Of a stretch of DNA of 63,257 bases, positions 48,032 to 59,282 are shown in pieces. Numbering within the stretch: the first letter of the stretch is position 1; each line of letters begins with the position of its first letter. The position numbers were made by a program, and so were the translations under genes. The notes beneath the pieces are model-generated. The model searched no databases. It was given only the letters and a program-made list of their open reading frames with translations, and had not been told where the DNA came from. Origin of the DNA: Bimuria novae-zelandiae CBS 107.79 (Eukaryota; Ascomycota; Dothideomycetes; Pleosporales; Didymosphaeriaceae); the NCBI GenBank assembly GCA_010015655.1, contig ML976745.1, positions 250,851 through 314,107 on the forward strand. Reading direction: 5' to 3'.

Positions 48032-50492
48032 CTTTAACTACCTTATAGTGTAATAGTAGGATTTATTTTAATAACTATAGCTCTAGCGTATAAAGAAAAG
48101 ACGCTAAAAAAGCTACTTATTAAATAAGTAGCTTAGATAGCCTAGCTTTAAGAAATTATTAATAAGATAAGTAAAAAAATAAGTAAGTAAGAAGATATAA
48201 AGCACTAACCTAAGGTCTTAAAGCCTAAACCCTATACTAGTAAAGGCCATTCAGGAATGTTCCTAATATAAATATAACTATTTATCCGCTATAACCTAGG
48301 GAGGTTTAAGATAGAATAAAATAAGATCTTAGTCACCTATATAAACATGTAGGATAAGGTAGCTATATAGGCTAGACTAATAATTAATAACTTCCTTAAG
48401 TATAGTAAACTTAAGAGGTATAACTTAAACGCTACTAAGGACGTCTTTAAGAACTAAATTTTTTTTTATAAAGCTATAAAAGGAATATTTAGTATAATTA
48501 ATAAAGAATACTAGGCTAAAATACGGCTTTAACGCTTATATTAAAAAAATTAGTAGTTCTCTATACTTTAGAGTTTAAGTAGATTATAGTAGAACTTAAT
48601 AAATAGGAAGAAGCTATACTTATAATTACCTACTATAATAGGCTAAAAGAAACTATTAAGGATAAATTAGTCTACTAAGGAAAGATAAATAATCTAGAAA
48701 AACTTATAAATAATACTATTAAAGTAGATAACTACTTATATAAATAAAAGCTAGAAAAATGGCGTAGTACTTAACTACTTTCTAAAAGGGAAACTAGTAT
48801 CTAGTCTATAAAAAAGGATAAGGACGGGGATATTATTATAACTAATAAAGCCTAATAGTATAAAAAGAAAAATAGCAAAGGAAAGTAGCTATATAAGCTA
48901 AAAAAGAACTACTAAGGTAAGGACCGTATCTCGTAGGAAGAGCGAGAGCGAAGGTTTAAGAATAAAGCCTGCCTCTAATGCGGAGAATAGAGCCACTTCG
49001 CACGGGACTGCCTAAAAACAGAGACTAAGGTTAGCACGACTAGTCTCTTACACGTGGCCATGACCACTCTCACTCCGGCAGAAGCCAATGAGATAGACCT
49101 CACGCAAGAAATCCTAGAACTAGTAAAGTAGGAGGAGGAACGGAAGATCTTCCATAAATACTAAATCTTTTAACGACTAGTAGACAACACCTACTAGATG
49201 TGTAGTAGTGCACTATACCACGCGTCTTAGTGTAAAACGAAGGTGGTCGTCCAAGGACCACACGCGTGGGATGCCTACTGGCTCGCCGAGAAGTTACAGG
49301 GTCTCCCCGAGCACTATATACGCCAGGTCAAGATATAGGAATAATATAAACACGCTAAATAGTAATAATGCACGCGTAAAGGATGTTAGTAGCACTTTAA
49401 AACTTAAGTTAAGACTATATACTGTCTAGGAGACTTAGAGTATTATTAACTAAAGAAAAGTTAATATAATATACCTAATAATTACTGTAAGCACTACCTT
49501 TTACACTAGACTAAGTATTATAAATAAAATAAATAGTACTAATATTTTAATAATAACTATAAGCTTTACTAATAATAGAAGTTTAAAATAGACTAGTTTC
49601 CCTATGGCCTAGACCCTTACGACCTTAACACGATAATAAGGAACATATAGCTAAGAAAAGATAAAGATTATATATTAATCTTATAAAACTAGTGTCACCT
49701 ATAGTGCTTTACACACCTAAGCCTATAGGAAAAAGTAGCTTTTTTAAATAACTACTTAAGATATATAGTGCGTTAGCTTAGAACGAGTACCTTACTCTAG
49801 GTTATATTTAACATAGGTTACTAAGAGTATATAAATCCAATAGGATTAGGGAGACCTATATTTTATATTAACAGCGATACAAGTGGCACAGGATCCAGGA
49901 GGTTTTAAAATTAATATAGGTTAAGAATTAGATCTAGGAAGCTATAGAGAGTTAGCTAGAGAATTTAAAAAACTAAACTATTACTAGGTAATAAGCCATA
50001 CTAGTAATAGTGCGATTATTATAGCTTATTAAGTAAATACTTACTAAGTAAAGAAACGCTTAATTAAGAATATTATAGTGCACGAGTATCGTGTTATAGC
50101 ACTTATTAACCTAGGGGTAAACGCGTGTCTAATTACCCTATAGGTAGTTAAGAAATATAATATACTATATTATAATAAGAAAATACTACTATAGATAGGA
50201 CTCGCGGATGGGACCTAATTGCAAGAATATAGTAATAGTTAGCTACGCCTCGAGACGACGCTAGTATAAGTTAATATAAAAGGCCTAAAGAGCCAACACG
50301 TCTTCACTATTATAAAAATAGGAGATATTAAAGCTATTATTAAGTATAAATAGCTAGAATAATATAATTTATAAATAGACTAAATTAAACGAACGATCCT
50401 TCCTTAGTGTCTACTATTAATAGCTCTAATAAGCCTTAGCGGAAGGGAAACTCTCTAAAAACCTTAAGTAAAAAAGGAGAACTAACTATCTA

Positions 50493-50742
50493 TGTCGGTT
50501 CACAGGTAGCAAGGAATGAACAAGTAACTCTCTGTCTTTGGTATCTAGTGTCTGTATTGTCTGTGTGTTCTGTAATAGTTCTATATACCTTCCTTCCAGT
50601 TCTCGTGGATGTGAGCGAGTACCAGGTGGTGTGGAGGCGAAGGGGTTTCGGTACAGTATCAGGTTAACTGGAAGTGAGGGGGTACAAGGGTATGATTGGG
50701 TTACACAGTTTCCTTAGCGCGGAAGGCGAGGCAGTGTAGGCA
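50493..50742. mobile_element. Solo LTR (250 bp), TSD ATCTA, nearly unmutated
   Basis: Begins TGTCGGTTCACAGG and ends GCAGTGTAGGCA; ATCTA on both sides (50,488-50,492; 50,743-50,747). Same family as 44,988-45,240. It sits in the protease-RT region of the gypsy element and has normal composition although the surrounding sequence is saturated with RIP changes. Confidence 0.9.
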
Positions 50743-51979
50743 ATCTATAATATAAAAAATATTAGTTTATAAGATAAATAGAATTTTAAAGTAATATTTA
50801 GAATAGGTGCGCTATATATAGGTCTAAGAGGCTAAGATAGTCTTAGATAACCTAAGTCTACTAAAAGAATATAAGGAATTCGTAGACTTATTTAAGAAAT
50901 ACAACGAAACTGTCCTACCTAAACATAAGGAGTAGGATTATAAGATACTACTAGTAGAGGAAGCTAAGCTATAGCTAGAGCGCCTAAGGCCCCTTACCTA
51001 TAAATAAGAAAAAGAGTTAAAAGAGCTAATACAAAAGAACCTGCGCTTAGGAAAATAGTAGCCTAGTTAGAGTCTTATAGCCTTTCCTATACTCTTCGTT
51101 TATAAAAAGGATAGCAGGCTATAACTCTATATAAATTATAAATAGCTAAACGTCGTAACTGTTAAAAACTGCTACTTATTACTATTAATAATAAAGCTTA
51201 TAGATTAACTCTAAGGAGCTAATTAGTTTACGAAATTTAATATCTAAGATAGATTCTATAAGATTAGAATTATAAAGGGTTATAAGTAAAAAATAGCTTT
51301 TTACACGCGATATAGCCTCTTTAAGTATATAGTTATACTAATAGGACTAATGAACACCCTAGAAACCTTCTAAAAACTAATAAATTAAGTATTACACGAA
51401 TACTTAGACGTATTCTATATAGCATACCTTAATAATATACTAGTGTATTTAAGCGGAACCCTAGAAGAGCATAAAAGATATGTCTATAAGGTGTTATAGA
51501 AGCTATAAAAGTATTAATTACTCGTACATCCTAAGAAGTGTGAATTCTACGTTACTAAGACAGAATATCTAGGATTTATAATATCCTGGGAAGGTGTTAA
51601 GATGGACTTAAAAAATTATAATAATAAAAGAATAGCTACTACTAGAATTAGTAAAGAATATCTAATCTTTCTTAGGCTTTACTAACTTCTATTATAAATT
51701 TATTAGGAACTACTCTAAGGTTACTGCTCTACTAATAGAACTTACGAAGACAGGAAAATAGTGACCTTTATAAAAAGTAAAGAAAAAGGCTTTTAAATAA
51801 TTAAAGCACCTATTTCTAACAGCACCTTTATTATAGATATATAACCTAGAATAGTAACATTATATCTACACGGACGCATTAGACTACGCGTTAGGGGCTA
51901 TACTATTATAAGAATATAATAATAAGAAATAGAGACTAGTCTTCTATTACGCAAAAAAGCTTTGAAGAGTAAAGCTTAA

Positions 51980-52512
51980 TGTTATGAGGCTCTCACACCT
52001 TGTTCCGATCCGGGTTAGGGCGGTAAGGTATCGTGGTGCTTCACGGATTATTCAGTGGTACAAGTTGATGCGACACTTAGCGCGAGGCTGGACAATCTAA
52101 TCTTATAACGAAGTAAGATAACTATTAGTCTATATAGGAGAACGTACTCGCACAGAAGATATGTGAGTTGACTACAAGGAGGGAAACAACATAGGAGAAT
52201 CGTCACACTATATACCAGTCTGTTTCCTCCCTTGTCCCTGGGTGCTCTGTCGTTCCCCACAGAGCGCAGTCGCTCTGTGGGCCCTTACAGAGCGTCGGTG
52301 TGTCGGCGCTCTGTCCGCCAAGACAGAGCGTCATCACGTGATACGCCCGTTCGGTATGTCGGCGCTCTGTCCGCCAAGACAGAGCGTCGTCACGTGATAC
52401 ATTGGTCCGGCGTGTTGCCCTACGGCCCTCGTGCCGTGCGACCTGCGTCCCTTCCTGGACACCTCGTCCACCATAGAGATTCATTCCTGCGCTATCCTTC
52501 GGGATTGTAACA
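51980..52512 (-). mobile_element. Solo LTR (533 bp), reverse orientation, TSD CTTAA
   Basis: CTTAA flanks both ends (51,975-51,979; 52,513-52,517). Read on the minus strand, its distal ~240 bp (52,220-51,980) match the 3' half of the host element's LTR, including CTTACTTCGTTATAAG and the CACCTTGTTCC end, whereas its first ~290 bp (52,512-52,220) are unrelated. So it is a related but distinct family. It splits the RNase H region. The body holds an array of hairpins (see below) and is almost free of RIP changes. Confidence 0.9.
52256..52402. repeat. Array of CGCTCTGT hairpins with a 56-bp tandem duplication
   Basis: CACAGAGCG-CAGT-CGCTCTGTG forms a perfect 9-bp hairpin at ~52,259-52,280. Downstream, CGCTCTGTC-CGCCAA-GACAGAGCG forms a second hairpin that occurs twice as part of a near-identical segment at 52,301-52,345 and 52,357-52,401, each followed by CACGTGATAC. 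In all, the CGCTCTGT motif or its complement appears about seven times in 150 bp. Confidence 0.85.
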
Positions 52513-54873
52513 CTTAACTACAAAATTTACAACAAAGAACTACTAGTAATTATTAACTATTTTAAGTAATAGGAAGCGTAGCCTAAAGGAACTAAGTACT
52601 AAATAGAGATATTTTTTAATTACCTTAATCTTACGCGCTTTACAACAACCAAAAAGCTTAATTAATAATAGGATAGGTAGTTTAAATAGATAGTAGTAGA
52701 GTTTAACTTTTATATTATATATTTACTAAGAAACGCGAACGCCGCTATAGACACGCTAAGTAAATAATTAGACCTAGTAGAAGAAAATAATAGAGGTAAC
52801 TATATTATAATCTTAACTTATGTAAAGGATAAAACCCTTCGCTATAATAAAATATTGCTTGCGCTAGCACTAGAGGTATAACGCATAGACTTTACTTATT
52901 ATAAACTAGCTATAGATAGAATCTAGGATTATAGAAGGCTTATAGACAAGGACTATTAAGTATATAATCTTTATAAAGCTACAAGATTAATAGCACAAGA
53001 CTATTAAAACTATATTTAAATTAGTAAGTAAGCGGCCCCGCTGTTAATTAAAAAGCTATATAAAGATAAGGACTAGGGATACCTAAAGATAGCTAAAATA
53101 ACATATTAGATTATAAATAAATATACTATCCCTAGGGTACGCCAGGCGGTATAGAAGGTTCTAGGCAACTATTTAGCCTGTTATAAAAATAAGCTTAAGA
53201 GATATAAGCCTTATAGCCTCTTATAGCTACTATAACTATCCCTAAAACTTTAGTCTAGTGTAACTATAGACTTTATTATAAAACTACTAGCATTATTAGC
53301 ACTAAGGAATAAGAAACCCTATAACTCTAATTTAATTATAGTTTATTAACTAACAAAGGAGTTAAGGTTAGTGCTAATTAAAAAAGCTATATTAGTAAAA
53401 AAACTTAGCCTATATAGTAGAATAAGAGCTAATATTGCAGGTCGGACAACTAGACAAGTTTATTATAAATAAGGCTAAGATATTTATATTATTATATTAG
53501 ACTACGTTTACAGCTAAATTAGGAGTTAAATATAAGCTTACAACAAGCTTCTACCTTAAGACAAATAGCTAGACTAAGCGAACGAATTAAACGTTAGAAT
53601 AGTACTTTTAAATATATGTAAGTAAGCTTTAGGATAATTAGGTTAAGCTATTACTAATAGTCTAGCTAGCATATAATAGCATAAGATCGGCAACTACAAG
53701 GTACTTGCCATACTACGCTAATCACGGATGTGAGCTAATAACTTACCAGGATCCGTTGGACATTGAAAGCATTGCGAAAAACGTACCTAATAAAGTAAAA
53801 CTTATGCAGGAATTATATGAAACGCTATATAAAAATATTACGCGACGCAATAAGTAAATAGTAAAATAAGTAAATAAGAAAAGGATTAAGGGACTAACCT
53901 TTAAGAAGGGGGATAGAGTCCTCCCTTTATAAAAAAAATCTTAAGATAACAAGACTAAGCAAGAAACTAAATAATTTTTAAAAAGAACTATTTAAAATTT
54001 AAAAAGTTAAAAGACTAATAAATTTTAAACTATAAATACCTATAAATACGCGTATACACCTAGTCTTCTATAAGTTATTATTAGAACTAGTACTACTAGA
54101 CGCTAAACTAGAATTACACCTAAAACTTAAAAATAAGGAGTATAAGGTTAAAGTAATTAGGAATTTATAAAAAATTAAACGTTAGTACAAGTACTAAGTA
54201 AAATAGGAAGAATAGCTAGAGAACTATAATACATAAGAACTAGTAAGGAACCTTGCTAACTATAAAAAGGCCTTAGAAAAGTTCTACTAAGAGCATCTAA
54301 AGAAGTTAAGACTAAAAGTTTAAAATTATTAGGGTTAAAGGGCGAAAGGAAAATAGCCTAGTCTAAGGTAATAGTGCTAGGCATAAGGCCCCTCTCTAGC
54401 TACGTAATATCTTAGCTTAACGCTTTTAGCCCTTTAAGGCGCTTAATCTCCTTAATAAATTTTATTAAGTTAGTAAGAAGCTTCCCCTTACACTTTTTAA
54501 GTAAGCGCTTTTATTTTAATAACTTTTTCTTTTTAACGCGGGTAGCCTAAACGGCTACTATAATTACTTTTTTTTAATAGCTACTACCTCTTCTAGGCGC
54601 TGAAGCCTATCTACTTTAAAATTAATTTAAGAAAAGTTTAGAACCGCGGGTTCTAATAGCTTACACTTTATAACACTATTTTTATAGTAGTTATTATACT
54701 ATATCTTAAAAAAAATAGCTTATAAGTTAAGTCTTTCTTCGCGCAGTACTTACAAGACACTATAATAATTTAACTAACTAAGTTTATTTCGTCTCTAATA
54801 AAATAATAATAAAAGATACTTTAAAAGGATATTAGCTACTGCATAAGGACATGCAAAGGAAGAAGGAGGATAA

Positions 54874-55319
54874 TGTTATAATTTAGAAGTTAAAGGTAGG
54901 ATAACAGGCCTTATAACGATAAGGCCCTACCTAGGGCTTACGTAACGTCCTAGGCTGTCTTAGACGCCAAGACTATAAGACATTATAGGACCACATAACC
55001 CTGATCACGTAACGTCCCAGGATATCCATAAGATCCCACGAAGCCGGAATATAGGACACTATAGGATTCTATATGATAAGGAGAATATATATATAGGATA
55101 ATTTTCCTTTATTATGCTCCTTATAGTTAACTTATATATCTTCCATGCAAGTACGTTCTCCTATATAGACTAATAGTTATTTTATTTATTATAAGATTAA
55201 ATTATTTAGCACGCGCTAAGTGTCGCATTAATTTATACTACTAAATAATTTATAAAGCACCACGATACCTTACCGCCCTAACTTGGATTGGAACAAGGTG
55301 TGAGCGCCTTATAACACGT
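54874..55319 (+). repeat. 3' LTR of the gypsy element (446 bp)
   Basis: Starts TGTTATAATTTAGAAG and ends GCGCCTTATAACA; preceded by the purine-rich tract. Compared with the 5' LTR it has its own set of C/T changes. Confidence 0.92.
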
Positions 55320-55753
55320 CTTAAGCCTGTCTACTTAGTACTTACTAATAAACTCTCTACCGCGCTTAGCAAGTAGATTATTAGCTATATCTTAGACTAT
55401 ATCCCTTATTACACCTATTCCTCGCTAGTTAAGCTTAAGTATATATTAGACTAGAGCCTCCTTCTCTAGCTTAGTTAGCTTCTTTAAGTTAGGCTTGTAA
55501 TTACGTTAAGAGAGGGCTTTTTAGCGTTATTATTATACTATTATTTAAGGCACGCTAAAGGCTATAATAACGCGTTTTTTACTTTTATTATAATCTTTAA
55601 TTATAGCTTAGATAGTAAGCTATAGTACGCTTTTAGTATAAGGTTATTACGCGTTATATTATAATAGCATTATAGTATAAGCTAGAGGTAGGCTGCATTT
55701 AGCAAAGTTGGCCCGCTTGGTGGGGTTGGCCCGCTCAGTAGTGAACCACGTTA

Positions 55754-56403
55754 GTTTGCTTTTTATTAGTTAATTAGTATAAAATTAAATTATTAGCTAG
55801 TAGTAAGTTATTTAAATATTTATTATAACTTTACAGAGCTCCTTAGCGTTAGTATAATAAAATCTAACTTACGTAAATTTAGTAAAACTTATATATTAAA
55901 TTTGGCACTTCTTTAATTAGTAAAAAAAAGTATATAATTACAAAAAAAAAGTACTTTATAACGTTATTAAATATAGCTAGCTTAATCTTAACATACTTAT
56001 AGACCTGTCTAACACGGGGATGCTATACGTAGTATAAGAGTAGTATTTTAAGCTACTAGTGCTATTGCTCCTACGACTCCGTAAAATGGCGATTTGGTGG
56101 CGATCTGAGTATAATAGGCATATAGAGAGCGATAAGGAGGACGCTATAGGCGTATATAGGAAGGACTAAGAGTAGAAATAGCGTAACAGGTTAGAAAGTT
56201 AAGTAATTAAGTAAAAGAGCTAGTATTATTAATATAAAGTTTTTATACGCCGCGTATAGGCTATTTAGCTAACTTTTTAATTAAAATTTAACTAAGTACG
56301 CGCTTATTTAATAATAAAGTTACTTATAAAGGTATAAAGGCTTACTTAAAATACTATGCTTTATTAATACTACTAATGCCTCTCTTTTTATAATCTTTTT
56401 ATT
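55754..56403. other. RIP-degraded interior of the outer transposon
   Basis: TpA-rich, unreadable; part of the outer element between the pogo insertion and a solo LTR. Confidence 0.4.
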
Positions 56404-56408
56404 ATAAT

Positions 56409-56663
56409 TGTCCGTACGCAGTACAGGCAGCTACCTAATGCGATGTCTTAAGACAGGTGACAATAGTTATGTAATACCGCACAGGCAAAGGCACAGACCA
56501 TATTCACCGTGCGCGAGCATTAATCCTTATAACCCCCTTTCCTCCATACGTAGAATAGACAGACAAGACTTGAATACCAGACCCTTTTCTCACCCGTACC
56601 ATCATACAACTATCTAGCCCTATCATATCGCGATATGCTTGGCTTAGTATAACCCATTCAACA
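56409..56663. mobile_element. Solo LTR (255 bp), TSD ATAAT
   Basis: GC-normal segment beginning TGTCCGTACGCAG and ending ACCCATTCAACA, flanked by ATAAT on both sides (56,404-56,408; 56,664-56,668). The complement begins TGTTGAATGGGTTATAC, a start seen in many copia-type LTRs, but the family is not assigned. The 69-codon open frame inside is not a gene. Confidence 0.85.
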
Positions 56664-56689
56664 ATAATAGCTATTATAAAATATATAAT

Positions 56690-57660
56690 AGTAATTAATT
56701 TAGCAACGTTAGTTACGCCTTATATAGGTATTATATCCTTTTTTTTAAATAATAGCAGGTGTAATTTAGGCACCTCTATATATCGCTACTAACACTAACC
56801 CTTTAGTGTTATGCCTCACCTAGCACCTACGGCACCTACCTATAGAACTTAAAGAATCCTTGCGTAGATGCCTCCTAGTTATAGTATACGTGCTATACTA
56901 TCTTCTCTAAGAAGTAGATAAGTCCTTATAAGCATAAGCGTATTTATAATATTTTTTATTTAGTTTTTCAGCGCCTTAAAGGTCTACTTAATTAAATTAA
57001 AATTTAGTAAGTATAATAATAAGTATTTAAGTATAAGGCCTATTTTTATATATAATATAATAATTCTGTCCAACCTATACATAGAGGTGTTATTAAGGAC
57101 TATTACTAATTAATCTCTTAATTATAAATTATAATAAGGGAGTATTTTATTTACTAAAAACCTTTTTAGAAGCTTTACGTTAATTATAACTTAGAATATT
57201 ACATAGTCGACGTAGCTATGCACATCTATGGCAGGGAGCAAGCTCTATCGCTCTAAGCGCCGTGCAGAGTACTGTACGTTGGCGGGCGTGTTTACGGCTG
57301 ACCAGGCATACTTTCTATCGCTGGTTCTCTCATTACAAGCGCTCTCGTCGAGGCAGATAACCTACTCTGGTTTATATATTTATTAGCAGCGCGCCTAGAA
57401 TACCTAATAGAGGCCTTTATAGCGCTCTCTAGTAGCTTTTAACGTAGCTTTTTAACTCTACCTTATGTTAGTAAGAGCTCTTGTGATAGTCGCTACTAAT
57501 ATCTGTATATTAAAGTTATCGTATAAGAAGGCCTGTATTTTATTAATATACGCTGTAGGTTTACCCTATAAGGGCTCTAAAATTGCGTCTGTATAGTACT
57601 GCTATAGTAATAACAGGTGATAAATTTTTATATACTACAAAAGGTATACCTAACTAAACA
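56690..57660 (-). pseudogene. Tc1/mariner (DDE_3) transposase relic of the outer element
   Basis: Minus-strand translation gives KPTAYINKIQAFLYDNFNIQILVA-type start (in pieces), ATITRALTNI, then the DDE core: VICLDESACNERTSDRKYAWS (~57,370-57,310), a basic stretch, SLLPAIDVHSYVDYVIF (~57,245-57,195), VIVLNNTSMYRLDRII (~57,110-57,060) and KYLLLYLLNFNLIK-TFKALKN (~57,020-56,960), equivalent to the YLPPYSPDxNPIE motif. The second catalytic Asp (expected DNASM) reads Asn. ~57,190-57,380 is nearly normal in composition while the rest is RIP-mutated. Confidence 0.78.
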
Positions 57661-57850
57661 CTTCTACATTAAGTTAATATTTATATATAGTTTTAAGGTT
57701 AATATTAAAAATCTATAAATTTTATAATTATTTTACTTATTTTTTATATAATTAATAATTACTTGCACTATTAAGAGCTATAGTCTATACTTAGTAAGCC
57801 TTTTAAAATTAATTAGTATACTTTATAATAATTAAGAAATAAAAAAAGTT

Positions 57851-57925
57851 ACTATATTTTCCTTAATTATATTATTAGTTATATAAAATTAGGTGTACAA
57901 CTATGAAAGCGGGAAAGCGATTACC
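57851..57925 (-). repeat. Right terminal inverted repeat of the outer transposon
   Basis: Complement of the left repeat at 44,364-44,438; contains GCGATTACC at its outer end followed by TA. Confidence 0.75.
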
Positions 57926-57927
57926 TA

Positions 57928-59282
57928 ACAAGCGTCAAGAGTAGGTTAGGACGGTGTTTTGCACAGCACTGATAGCATGCACAGCAGTGGAGATAAGCCG
58001 GAGATGCGCGCCACTAGCGATCAAGTCGGAGTGAATTCTTAAAAATGCGACACTTGCATTACTACATGAACGCTGCATGCCCTCTAGTACCGAGCTCACC
58101 AAGTCTGACTTTTATGCTTGGTTCCTCGATGTTGCAAATCTGTGCTTCAAAGTACCATAGGTACTTCTAATCTTGAACAATTACCAACACACAAAGGGCA
58201 CCGAGGTACTTTTCAGTCTACGTCCATTGCGTACACACTCTCGTGGTAGGCAGCCATCGTTGCTAGCCATCGTGACGGTGCTGTTGCTGTTGCTGTTTGC
58301 ATTACTCGAGACGACGGCAGCGGATCCTGTGAATGCGGAACAAATGAAGGCCAATATCGCGTGAGGCTCCTTTTAATTGGGCGATCTCATGATTTCATCG
58401 GATCGCACGGCACAGGTACAAGCCCCTCAACCGGTTTGAATGGTGGGGAACGGGGAACGGGGCAAACCGCGAGCTCTGAGGAAGTCGAAAGATTAAGTAG
58501 ACTGCACAGAATTCGATGAGGGATAGCAACTTCAACCCGAAACAGAGACACGGCTCGACCATGGGATTTTGTTCATGGCGAGGCCAGTTGATCGTGCTCT
58601 TCTGAGAACGTCATTAGTACCTAGAGAGGGTCGGTCCGGAAGTCTGTCGGCTTTTGCCAGGCATATGAACGCCTTTACTTACTACATGTCGCCTAAGTAA
58701 TGGGATTTGATAGCCAGATGAAGTCCGAAGTGGATCAACTAAAGGGCGGGAGGACGTTGTGACAACTGAGCCGTTCTACCTTCGTGTTTGGGTCCCGCGG
58801 ACGGGCACGTCGCGAACCTAATGACGCTGTGCTTTTGAGACGTGTTAGAAGTGATTTAGAGGGGTTCAAGCTACGCTCACGGAATGGAATGAGTTGATAG
58901 TAGAGGTGAGTTCAGTGTTTGTACACGTGGAGATGAGCGCTGCAAGGCTTCTTAGGTACACGCTTAACTCTAAGGAGACTAGCGTTTCGCGCGTGAGTAT
59001 GAGGGCTCACACCCAAATCTCTTGTCCGTCGACGGATGAAGAAGCATGTTGGAGATGAAGGTGTAATCATCCGTTCGAACACTATCTCCAATACGGAATA
59101 TCCTTGAAACATGAGGTCAGGATGTCGCCGCTGCGCCCACAGGCTCGGACAGTAGGATGGAGGCAGCAGCGTTATCGATAAGAATATTTGTTCCAACGTC
59201 CGCGCCTGGACGTCCTACCATCATATCCATCAACGAATCTCTTTGCGAGTTACCAGAAATCTGGATATATAGCTTCCTCACC
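57928..59282. other. Intergenic, normal composition
   Basis: 1.35 kb between the transposon edge and the LDAH-like gene. A 63-codon frame (58,173-58,364) with a hydrophobic stretch and an overlapping reverse frame at 58,912-59,196 are not convincing genes. Probably holds the promoter of the hydrolase. Confidence 0.5.

Larger units (their letters stand above)
48300..54330 (+). pseudogene. gag-pol relic of the chromodomain gypsy element
   Basis: Landmarks across stops: gag zinc knuckle with Cys/Cys/His/Cys codons at 48,970, 48,979, 48,994 and 49,009 (CX2CX4HX4C); retropepsin-like ALINLG at ~50,100 where the catalytic Asp codon is now AAC; RT with RYSLFKY, then YLNNILVY at 51,425-51,448 (both catalytic Asp changed to Asn), [19 protein letters not shown]; RNase H at ~51,840-51,975 and ~52,510-52,670, split by a solo LTR; integrase with SFYLKTNSQTKRTN, LAYNSIRSATTRYLPYY and ITYQDPLDIESIAKN (~53,540-53,775); chromodomain EYKVKVIRN...VRNLANYKKALEKFY (~54,140-54,290). 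The catalytic changes fit TpG-to-TpA RIP. Confidence 0.88.
47588..55319 (+). mobile_element. Complete chromodomain Ty3/gypsy retrotransposon, TSD CGTCT
   Basis: Two LTRs (47,588-48,031 and 54,874-55,319) flank a 6.8-kb interior; the whole is bounded by CGTCT (47,583-47,587 and 55,320-55,324). A purine-rich tract (AAAGGAAGAAGGAGGATAA) sits directly before the 3' LTR. The interior reads in order gag, protease, RT, RNase H, integrase, chromodomain, which places it in the chromovirus branch of Ty3/gypsy. All domains carry RIP-type stops, so it is dead. Two solo LTRs have inserted into it (50,493-50,742 and 51,980-52,512). Confidence 0.93.
46350..55680 (-). pseudogene. Fot1/pogo-like transposase relic, interrupted
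   Basis: The N-terminal half lies at ~55,680-55,320 (readable KPNLKKLTKLEKEALV and ILKLN-RGIGVIRDIV, the CENP-B-type DNA-binding domain). The reading breaks at the retrotransposon (47,588-55,319) and resumes at ~47,260-46,700 with TKARSVGAY, RAYSNKISSLARYGTKQI, KKAFLLAFKVAFKKV, ANIYAGF, VLHDLEAVLLRLNVVLRTPTPP. These are conserved in order in fungal Fot1/pogo transposases. Many stops plus the insertion make it inactive. Confidence 0.8.
46173..55751 (-). mobile_element. Fot1/pogo-like transposon split by a gypsy retrotransposon
   Basis: Inverted ends: ACGTGGTTCACCACCAAGCG at 46,173 and, on the minus strand from 55,751, ACGTGGTTCACTACTGAGCG; each end holds two AAGCGGGC-type direct repeats. TA flanks both ends (46,171-46,172; 55,752-55,753). 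Without the retrotransposon insertion the element is ~1.84 kb, the usual size for Fot1-like elements. The ends differ by C/T changes typical of RIP. Confidence 0.85.
44364..57925 (-). mobile_element. Outer Tc1/mariner-type transposon containing a nested stack
   Basis: Both edges of the AT-rich block carry the same sequence in opposite orientation: GGTAATCGCTTCCCCGCTTT at 44,364 and, on the minus strand from 57,925, GGTAATCGCTTTCCCGCTTT. Similarity runs for ~75 bp with C/T and A/G differences. TA flanks both ends (44,362-44,363 and 57,926-57,927). A minus-strand DDE transposase relic is at its right side (~56,690-57,660). Removing the recognised insertions leaves about 3.2-3.5 kb, somewhat long for Tc1/mariner, so a further unrecognised insertion is possible. 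Similarity may extend ~8 bp outside the TA (ACGCTT), so the exact termini need checking. Confidence 0.72.

Noticed and set aside
52203..52510. 93- and 92-codon overlapping frames on both strands
   Set aside because: They fall in the hairpin array of a solo LTR; inverted repeats keep both strands open.
58173..58364. 63-codon frame with a hydrophobic stretch
   Set aside because: The hydrophobic part is internal, no homologue recognised, and no splice continuation found.
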